Shown here: piece after piece, positions 57,481 through 64,000 of the stretch | Layout of the letters: every line of letters starts with the position of its first letter | Position numbering within the stretch: the stretch's first letter is position 1 | Origin: Cyclaneusma minus | Lineage: Eukaryota > Ascomycota > Leotiomycetes > Marthamycetales > Marthamycetaceae | Reading direction: 5' to 3' | Assembly (NCBI GenBank): GCA_037179335.1 | Contig: JAKZHN010000003.1 | Span: forward strand, 1,178,001 to 1,242,000 | DNA: 64,000 nt | Position numbers and translations under genes: made by a program | The notes under the pieces: generated by a model | The model's database searches: none | Seen by the model: the letters and a program-made list of their open reading frames with translations, nothing else | What the model was told of the DNA's origin: nothing

Positions 57481-60400
57481 ATGGTTTTCACCAAATCCGT
57501 CGTGGCCGCTGCCGCCACTGCCTTCATGGCAACCTCTGGATCTGCCCTGGCTATCGGTGCAGTTCAGGGAGCAACTGCCGGTGTGGGAAACCTCGCATCT
57601 GCTGCGGATGCTGCAAAGCTAGGCCTCACTATCGGCCCCAACGGTATCGACCTGGACTACTGCATAGCCGCCGACGCTGACGTGCTCGGCGTCGACGCCG
57701 ATGCTGCAGCACAAGGCGACATTCACGTTCGAACTGTCCTCGAGACCCCTACCCTCCCGAACGTTCTCAGCAAAGGTACCTATTCGAAGGGTACCAGCGG
57801 CGCCACCCTCCCCAAAAGCGGTCGCCTCAGCGGTGGTAGCCTCCTCAGCGGTAGTAGCCTCCTCAGCAGTGGTAGCCACCGCCATGCCTCGGGTTCATCG
57901 TCCGGTTCTCTGTCTGGTTCCAGCTCCGGCTCCAGCTCTGGCTCCGGCAACCTTGTCGGTTCCGCTTCAGGATCCGTCAACTCTTTGACTGGAGACCTCT
58001 CCGGCTCCAGCTCTGGTTACGGCTCTGGCTCCGGCAACCTTGTCGGTTCCGCTTCAGGATCTGTGAACTCTTTGACTGGTGACCTCTCCGGCTCCAGTTA
58101 TGGTTCCAGCTCTGGCTCCAGCTCCGGCTCCAGCTCTGGCTCCGGCAACCTTGTCGGTTCCGCTTCAGGATCCGTCAACTCTTTGACTGGAGACCTCTCC
58201 GGCTCCAGCTCTGGTTACGGCTCTGGCTCCGGCAACCTTGTCGGTTCCGCTTCAGGATCTGTGAACTCTTTGACTGGTGACCTCTCCGGCTCCAGCTCTG
58301 GTTCCGGCTCTGGCTCCGGCAACCTTGTCGGTTCCGCTTCAGGATCTGTGAACTCTTTGACTGGTGACCTCTCCGGCTCCAGCTCTGGTTCCGGCTCTGG
58401 TTCCGGCAACCTTCTCGGCTCTGCTTCAGGATCCATCGGCTCTTTGAGTGGAGACCTTTCTGGTTCCAGCTCTGGCTCCGGCAACCTTCTCGGCTCTGCT
58501 TCAGGATCCGTCAACTCTTTGAGTGGAGACCTTTCTGGTTCCAGCTCCGGCTTCGGCAACCTTCTCGGTTCCACTTTAGGATCTGGAAAGCTTGTCGGTT
58601 CTGCTTCAGGATCCGTCGACTCTCTGAGTGGAAATCTCCTCGGTTCTCCCTCGGGTTCCGGCGACCTTCTCGGCTCTGCCGGTACCGACTCTACTTCGGG
58701 CTCTGCCAATACATACGGCTCTACCAACGTCGATGGCTCCGCTTCAGGGTCCACCAACTCCCCCGCTTCCGCCAACCTGGTCGGATCTGTATCAGGCGAT
58801 GTCAACGGTCTCGGCGCTGGCAACATTCTCGGTTCTGCATCTGGTGCTGTAAAAGGTGCTGGTGCCAGCAATGATCTCGCCTCTGGTGACCTCGTCGGCT
58901 CTGCTTCAGGTGCTGTTAGTGGCCTCGGCAACGGCAATGTCCTGGGCTCCGGCAACCTCGTCGGTTCTCTTTCTGGTGATATGAATGGCCTCACTGGTGG
59001 CGACACTTTGGGCTCTGGCAACCTCGTTGGCTACGTTTCAGGTGATGTCGATGGCATTGGTGTCGGCAGCGTTCTCGGCTCCGCTTCAGGTTCTGTCGAC
59101 GGTCTCGGCGCCGGCAAAGCTCTCGCCTCTGGTGACCTCGTCGGCTCTGCTTCAGGTGCTTTCGACGGCCTCAGCGCCGGCAATGTCCTTGGATCGGGCA
59201 ACCTTGTGGGTTCCGTCTCGGGCGATGCCAGCGGTCTTAGTGCCGGTAACATGGGATCCGGCAGCCTTGTCGGTTCCGTTGCAGGTGACGTTAATGGCGT
59301 CGGTGCTGGAAACGCGCTGGGCTCTGGAGATCTCGTAGGCTCCGCTCCAGGTGCGGCCTCTCCTCTCACCGGCAACCTCGTCGGCTCTGTTTCTGGCGAT
59401 GTCAGCGGCCTTAGATCTGGCACACTTCTCGGTTCTCTTGCAGGTGATGTCAACGGCCTCGGCGCTGGCAATGCGCTCGGCTCTGGAGACCTAGCAGGCT
59501 CTATTTCAGGAGCCGCTAACCCTCTCCTCTCCGGCAGTCTCCTTGGCTCAGCTTCAGGCGATGCCAGCGGTCTGGGTGCTGACAACATGGGATCTGGCGA
59601 CCTTGTCGGTTCCATTGCAGGTGATGTCAACGGCCTCGGCGCCGGCAACGAACTTGGCTCTGGAGATCTCATCGGCTCTGCCTCAGGTGCAGTGAACGGC
59701 CTTGGTGCTGGCAACGCAGCCGGATCCGGAGACCTCGTCGGTTCCCTTTCAGGCGATCTCAGCGGTCTTGGTTCCGGCAGCGTCCTCGGTTCTGGAAAGC
59801 TCCTCGGTTCCGCTTCAGATTCTGCCTCTCCTCTTTCTGGCGATGTCGTCGGTTCCCTCTCGGGAGACGTCAGCGGCCTTGGTGCTGGTGCACTCGGTTC
59901 TGGCAACCTTGTCGGTTCCGTCTCGGGTGCTACCACTCCTCTCGTCTCCGGCGATGTCCTCGGTTCCCTTTCAGGCGACATCAACGGTCTTGGGGCCGAC
60001 AATATTCTTGGTTCCGGAAAAACCCTTGGTTCCGCTTCAGGTGCCTCCTCTCCTCTCTCCGGCGGTGTTGTCGGCTCCGACTCAGGTTCTGCCGACTCCC
60101 TTCTCTCCGGCGATCTCGTCGGCTCCGTCTCAGGAGACCTCAGCGGACTCGGTGCCGGTGCTGGTAACGCTCTTGGCTCTGGCAACCTTGTCGGTTCCGC
60201 TCCAGGCGCCGCTAGCCCTCTTCTTTCCGGCGACCTAGTCGGTTCCCTCTCAGGAGACCTCAACGGCCTCGGTGCCGGTACTGACAACACTGGATCTGGC
60301 AACCTTGTCGGTTCCGCTCCAGGCGCCGCTAGCCCTCTTCTCTCCGGCGACCTAGTCGGTTCCCTCTCAGGAGACCTCAACGGCCTCGGTGCCGGTACTG

Positions 60401-63400
60401 ACAACACTGGATCTGGCAACCTTGTCGGTTCCGCTCCAGGCGCCGCTAGCCCTCTTCTCTCCGGCGACCTAGTCGGTTCCCTCTCAGGAGACCTCAACGG
60501 CCTCGGTGCCGGTACTGACAACACTGGATCTGGCAACCTTGTCGGTTCCGCTCCAGGCGCCGCTAGCCCTCTTCTCTCCGGCGACCTAGTCGGTTCCCTC
60601 TCAGGAGACCTCAACGGCCTCGGTGCTGATACCCTCGGCTCTGGCGATCGTGGTATTGTCGCCTCTGTATCTGGAAATGTCAACGGTCTTGGCTCTGGTG
60701 CGGGTAACGCTCTCGGCTCTGGCGATCTCGTTGGATCCCTCTCAGGTGACTTGACCGGGCTCGGTGCAGGTACCTCTGGCTCTGACAACCTTGTCGGTTC
60801 CGCTTCAGGAGATATCAACGGTCTTGGTGCCGGTACTGGCAACACTGGATCTGGCAACCTTGTCGGTTCCGTTTCGGGTGCCGCCTCCCCTCTCCTCTCC
60901 GGCGACCTCGTTGGATCCCTCTCAGGTGATGCTAGTGGCCTCGGTGCTGCTGCCCCTGGCTCTGGCAATCTCATCGGTTCTGTCTCTGGTGATGTGAACG
61001 GCCTCGGTGCTGGTACCGGCAGCCTTCTCGGCTCAACCGATTCTATGGGCTCTGGTAACCTCGTCGGATCCGTTTCAGGTGCTATTGAACCCCTCGTCTC
61101 TGGTGATCTCGGCTCTGGCGGTCTTGTTGGCTCCGTCTCCGGTGACGTGAATGGCCTGGGTGCTGGTACCGGCAGCCTTCTCGGCTCAACCGATTCTATG
61201 GGCTCTGGCGATCTCGTCGGATCCGCTTCAGGTGCTATTGAACCCCTCGTCTCTGGCGGTCTTGTTGGCTCCGTTTCCGGCGACGTTACCGGCCTCGGTG
61301 CTGGGACTGGGCACTCTCTCAGTTCCGGTAATCTTCCTGGCTCCGCCACAGGTGCCGTGGACGGTCTTGGTGCCGGCAACGTTCTTGGCTCTGTTTCCGG
61401 TGCTGCGGACAACTCCAACGCTGGCGACCTGCTCGGGTCTGCTTCAGATGCCAGCAACCCCCTCGGCTCCGCCTCAGGTACTGACAATGTTCTTGGGTCC
61501 GTTTCTGGTGCCACTGATGGAGGTGGTGCCGGTAGCCTGCTTGGCTCCGCCTCAGGTGCTGACAATGTTCTTGGGTCCGTTTCTGGTGCCACTGATGAAG
61601 CTGGCAACGTTCTCGGATCTGCTTCAGATGCTGGCAACCTCCTCGGCTCCGCTTCAGACGCTGGCAACGTTCTCGGATCTGCTTCAGACGCCGGAAACCT
61701 CCTCGGCTCCGCTTCAGACGCCGGAAACCTCCTCGGCTCCGCTTCAGACGCTGGCAACGTTCTCGGATCTGCTTCAGACGCCGGAAACCTCCTCGGCTCC
61801 GCTTCAGACGCCGGAAACCTCCTCGGCTCCGCTTCAGACGCTGGCAACGTTCTCGGATCTGCTTCAGACGCCGGAAACCTCCTCGGCTCCGCTTCAGACG
61901 CTGGCAACGTTCTCGGATCTGCTTCAGACGCTGGAAACCTCCTCGGCTCCGCTTCAGACGCTGGCAACCTCCTCGGCTCCGCTTCAGACGCTGGCAACGT
62001 TCTCGGATCTGCTTCAGACGCTGGAAACCTCCTCGGCTCCGCTTCAGACGCTGGCAACGTTCTCGGATCTGCTTCAGACGCTGGAAACCTCCTCGGCTCT
62101 GCTTCAGACGCTGACAAACTTGTCGGATCTGTTTCCGGTGCTGCTGATGGACTCGATGCTGGTAGCCTTCCTGGCTCTGCTTCAGACGCTGGCAACCTCC
62201 TGGGATCTGCTTCAAATGCCGGTAGCCTGCCCGACTCTGCTTCGGGCGCTGGCAACATTCTCGGATCTGCCTCTGGTGCCGTGGACGGTCTTGGTGCCGG
62301 CAGTTTCCCCGGCTCTACCTCAGGTACCTTGAGCGATATCGGTGCTGGCGATGTCGTCGGCTCTCTGTCAAGTGCTACGGATGGCCTCGATGCCGGCAAC
62401 CTTGCTGGTTCCACATCTGGTACCCTCAGCGATCTCGGTGATAGCAAAGCCCTTGGTTCCATCTCCGGAGACGTGGATGGTACTTTGAACGGTCTGGGTT
62501 CTGGCAACGTCATCGGCTCTCTGTCAGGTGCTACCGATGGCCTTGCCGCCGGCAACCTTCTCGGCTCCACCTCCGGTACTCTGAACGGTCTCGGTGATGG
62601 CAAGGCTCTTGGCTCCATTTCCGGTGATGTCGATGGTATGTTGAACGGCTTGGGTGCTGGCAGCGTCGGCTCTGCTTCAGATTCCCTGACCGGTCTTGGT
62701 GCCGGTAACGTCCTCGGCTCTCTCTCAGGTGCTACCAATGGTCTTGGGTCTGGCAGCATCTCCGGCTTGGTCAACACCAGTGCTGTTACCCATGTTGTTG
62801 GCTCTACCAATGTTCTGGGTTCTCCTTCAAGCTCTGGCTCATTCGCCGCCAGTGCCAAGACCAACGTCGCCGCATCTTTCGGCCAAGGTACCAGCGGTTT
62901 CACGCAACAACGCCTCTCCGATTACTGCAACACCGCCTCAGTCGACATTATTCCGCTCGGTTTCCTCGACATTTTCCCTGCTCAAGGAAACGGTCTCCCA
63001 GGAACGAACTTTGCCGCAGATCTCTGCCTTGCTGGTGATGTCTTCCCAGGCCCAGGTATCAACGGCGTGGTGGACTCCACCAAAAACTTCCTCCAGTCCA
63101 ACTGCCCTACCCTCAACCCGGACATTGCTTACTGTCAAAGCATTGGCAAGAAAATCCTGCTCTCTGTGGGAGGTCCTGCCGACTCTAGCTACGACCTGGC
63201 GGGCACCGCTGATGGAGAAGCTCTTGCTGACTTCATGTGGGGCGCTTTCGGACCCAAGACCAGCGCTTGGGTCGATGCTGGCAACCCTCGTCCTTTTGAC
63301 TTGACTGATGGAACTGAAGTCAAGGTCGATGGTTTCGATTTCGCCATTGAGAAGCCCTCTACTGATGGTCAAGCCGGATACGTCGCCTGTATCAACAAAC

Positions 63401-64000
63401 TCCAAGCTCATTTTGATACCGACTCCACCAAGAAGTACTACATCTCCGGTTCGCCAAGTTGTGTTGTTCCGGATACTAACATGGGCGCCATGCTCACTGG
63501 TTCCAAGTTCGACTTCCTGTTTGTTCAGTACGACGCTCCCCAGTGTTCTGCTCGCACCTTCTTTGACGCCAACCCCAACTTCGAGGCTGGAGGTGTTATC
63601 GACACCAACGGCTTCACTACGAGCTGGAACGATTTGGCCGATCTCCTTGCCGGTACTCCCAGTTCAGACGCCCAGTTGTTCCTTGGTATTCCTGGAGCAG
63701 CGGCAGATGAATTTGCCCTGACCCCAGCAGAGGCTGATCTCCTCATCAGCACCGTCTTTTTGGACTCCCACTTCGGTGGTGTCATGCTGAACGAGTTCAC
63801 CGGTGCTGTCAATAACGTCCAAGATGGTGTAAACTTTGCTCAGAGCGTCAAGGCTAGTCTCGGCGGTTCCGTCAAGAAGGTTAACAGTCTTTGCCAGGGA
63901 TCTGATACTACCCCCAAGTCAAACCCTACCTCAATCATGCCCTCTGCAACTTCCTCCACCACCATCTTGTCATCTACGGCTTCAAGCTTCGTCTCTAGCA
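57481..64000 (+). CDS. Giant Gly/Ser repeat protein with GH18 chitinase-like domain (3' end outside window)
   Basis: The frame is open from the ATG at 57481 to the window end, at least 2,173 residues without a visible intron. The signal peptide is MVFTKSVVAAAATAFMATSG, with a short N-terminal domain after it. From about 57,860 to 62,880 the protein is a repeat of about 1,670 residues built from LVGSxSGDxxGLGAGN-like and DAGNLLGSAS units. From about 62,880 a class III-type GH18 domain follows (DIIPLGFLDIFP, KKILLSVGG, VDGFDFAIEKP, FVQYDAPQC). The usual DxxDxDxE motif reads DGFDFAIE: the middle Asp is Ala1955 while the acid Glu1957 remains. After the domain a Ser/Thr-rich tail begins and is cut off. 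It is probably wall-associated; chitin binding is more certain than hydrolysis. Confidence 0.9.
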   Translation, partial: MVFTKSVVAAAATAFMATSGSALAIGAVQGATAGVGNLASAADAAKLGLTIGPNGIDLDYCIAADADVLGVDADAAAQGDIHVRTVLETPTLPNVLSKGTYSKGTSGATLPKSGRLSGGSLLSGSSLLSSGSHRHASGSSSGSLSGSSSGSSSGSGNLVGSASGSVNSLTGDLSGSSSGYGSGSGNLVGSASGSVNSLTGDLSGSSYGSSSGSSSGSSSGSGNLVGSASGSVNSLTGDLSGSSSGYGSGSGNLVGSASGSVNSLTGDLSGSSSGSGSGSGNLVGSASGSVNSLTGDLSGSSSGSGSGSGNLLGSASGSIGSLSGDLSGSSSGSGNLLGSASGSVNSLSGDLSGSSSGFGNLLGSTLGSGKLVGSASGSVDSLSGNLLGSPSGSGDLLGSAGTDSTSGSANTYGSTNVDGSASGSTNSPASANLVGSVSGDVNGLGAGNILGSASGAVKGAGASNDLASGDLVGSASGAVSGLGNGNVLGSGNLVGSLSGDMNGLTGGDTLGSGNLVGYVSGDVDGIGVGSVLGSASGSVDGLGAGKALASGDLVGSASGAFDGLSAGNVLGSGNLVGSVSGDASGLSAGNMGSGSLVGSVAGDVNGVGAGNALGSGDLVGSAPGAASPLTGNLVGSVSGDVSGLRSGTLLGSLAGDVNGLGAGNALGSGDLAGSISGAANPLLSGSLLGSASGDASGLGADNMGSGDLVGSIAGDVNGLGAGNELGSGDLIGSASGAVNGLGAGNAAGSGDLVGSLSGDLSGLGSGSVLGSGKLLGSASDSASPLSGDVVGSLSGDVSGLGAGALGSGNLVGSVSGATTPLVSGDVLGSLSGDINGLGADNILGSGKTLGSASGASSPLSGGVVGSDSGSADSLLSGDLVGSVSGDLSGLGAGAGNALGSGNLVGSAPGAASPLLSGDLVGSLSGDLNGLGAGTDNTGSGNLVGSAPGAASPLLSGDLVGSLSGDLNGLGAGTDNTGSGNLVGSAPGAASPLLSGDLVGSLSGDLNGLGAGTDNTGSGNLVGSAPGAASPLLSGDLVGSLSGDLNGLGADTLGSGDRGIVASVSGNVNGLGSGAGNALGSGDLVGSLSGDLTGLGAGTSGSDNLVGSASGDINGLGAGTGNTGSGNLVGSVSGAASPLLSGDLVGSLSGDASGLGAAAPGSGNLIGSVSGDVNGLGAGTGSLLGSTDSMGSGNLVGSVSGAIEPLVSGDLGSGGLVGSVSGDVNGLGAGTGSLLGSTDSMGSGDLVGSASGAIEPLVSGGLVGSVSGDVTGLGAGTGHSLSSGNLPGSATGAVDGLGAGNVLGSVSGAADNSNAGDLLGSASDASNPLGSASGTDNVLGSVSGATDGGGAGSLLGSASGADNVLGSVSGATDEAGNVLGSASDAGNLLGSASDAGNVLGSASDAGNLLGSASDAGNLLGSASDAGNVLGSASDAGNLLGSASDAGNLLGSASDAGNVLGSASDAGNLLGSASDAGNVLGSASDAGNLLGSASDAGNLLGSASDAGNVLGSASDAGNLLGSASDAGNVLGSASDAGNLLGSASDADKLVGSVSGAADGLDAGSLPGSASDAGNLLGSASNAGSLPDSASGAGNILGSASGAVDGLGAGSFPGSTSGTLSDIGAGDVVGSLSSATDGLDAGNLAGSTSGTLSDLGDSKALGSISGDVDGTLNGLGSGNVIGSLSGATDGLAAGNLLGSTSGTLNGLGDGKALGSISGDVDGMLNGLGAGSVGSASDSLTGLGAGNVLGSLSGATNGLGSGSISGLVNTSAVTHVVGSTNVLGSPSSSGSFAASAKTNVAASFGQGTSGFTQQRLSDYCNTASVDIIPLGFLDIFPAQGNGLPGTNFAADLCLAGDVFPGPGINGVVDSTKNFLQSNCPTLNPDIAYCQSIGKKILLSVGGPADSSYDLAGTADGEALADFMWGAFGPKTSAWVDAGNPRPFDLTDGTEVKVDGFDFAIEKPSTDGQAGYVACINKLQAHFDTDSTKKYYISGSPSCVVPDTNMGAMLTGSKFDFLFVQYDAPQCSARTFFDANPNFEAGGVIDTNGFTTSWNDLADLLAGTPSSDAQLFLGIPGAAADEFALTPAEADLLISTVFLDSHFGGVMLNEFTGAVNNVQDGVNFAQSVKASLGGSVKKVNSLCQGSDTTPKSNPTSIMPSATSSTTILSSTASSFVSS
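60178..60640 (+). repeat. 117-bp tandem repeat in GH18 gene
   Basis: Three to four near-identical units start around 60,184, 60,301, 60,418 and 60,535 (spacing 117 bp, 39 residues). Each encodes NLVGSAPGAASPLLSGD and NGLGAGTDNTGSG. Near-identity marks recent expansion within an older, diverged array. Confidence 0.9.
61600..62130 (+). repeat. 30-bp tandem repeat (DAGN-LLGSAS) in GH18 gene
   Basis: About 17 copies of a 30-bp unit encode DAGN(V/L)LGSAS. Two subtypes that differ at the V/L codon and in the Ser codon (GGATCT versus GGCTCC) are interleaved, suggesting higher-order 60- and 90-bp duplications. Confidence 0.9.

Noticed and set aside
61151..62332. Second long plus-strand frame inside the same repeat
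   Set aside because: It is a frame shadow of the repeat; the real frame has the signal peptide and runs into the GH18 domain.
59031..62903. Antisense open frame of 1,290 codons opposite the GH18 repeat gene
   Set aside because: It mirrors the repetitive sense codons (PEAEPRxLPAS from LGSASDAGN). Low-complexity DNA without stop triplets on either strand explains it. There is no domain or promoter.
1..64000. CRISPR arrays, bacterial operons, ribosome binding sites, rRNA genes and complete transposons
   Set aside because: Spliced genes and gene families show fungal nuclear DNA. No regular spaced repeats, rRNA or transposase/reverse-transcriptase reading frames were found by eye.

Overview
The window reads as nuclear DNA of a filamentous ascomycete, and by gene content I infer a dothideomycete-like mould. 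Most genes are interrupted by 50-120 nt GT-AG introns. Many secreted proteins carry signal peptides and Ser/Thr-rich or GPI-type tails. The gene families are typical of Pezizomycotina: CarO-type rhodopsin, bifunctional lycopene cyclase/phytoene synthase, AIM11, a PFA5-type acyltransferase, an RRT8/EI24-like protein and a GH18 protein. The exact species cannot be read from the sequence. All exon joins below were made by eye from splice sites and frame continuity.

Layout. 1-1.3 kb: 3' part of a cytochrome P450. 2.1-14.8 kb: a carotenoid/retinal module. It holds a rhodopsin (-), phytoene desaturase carB (-), lycopene cyclase/phytoene synthase carRA (-) and a divergent carotenoid oxygenase of the carX type (+). 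15.4-23.6 kb: a glutathione S-transferase, a tRNA-Arg(TCT), AIM11 and two unrecognised proteins. 24.3-31.1 kb: three secreted proteins on the minus strand, one with four near-identical Cys-rich modules, plus decayed tandem repeats. 31.9-37.8 kb: a 2OG-Fe(II) oxygenase, a flavin monooxygenase and a PFA5-like palmitoyltransferase. 38.9-45.1 kb: a GPI-type aspartic protease, a LanC-like protein and a 10-exon RRT8/EI24-like membrane protein. 47.2-51.6 kb: a 1,411-residue Ser-rich repeat protein. 52.9-55.6 kb: an HExxH protein whose frame is broken by one TAG. 57.5 kb to the end: a giant Gly/Ser repeat protein with a GH18 domain, running off the window.

How the genes work together. The clearest system is light-related. 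CarRA and CarB make cyclic carotenoids from geranylgeranyl diphosphate, the CarX-type oxygenase cleaves them to retinal, and the rhodopsin binds retinal at K244. The rhodopsin has the Asp/Thr/Asp set (D115, T119, D126) of an outward proton pump. Two intergenic regions of this module contain tight clusters of GATC, compatible with White-Collar-type photoinduction.

The most novel-looking parts are four. The first is the secreted protein with repeated CxPxWCGAPFCxPC modules. The second is the giant repeat GH18 protein, whose catalytic motif has lost an Asp. The third is the HELAH gene with a single in-frame stop. The fourth is a 19-bp minisatellite seen at two distant intergenic sites.
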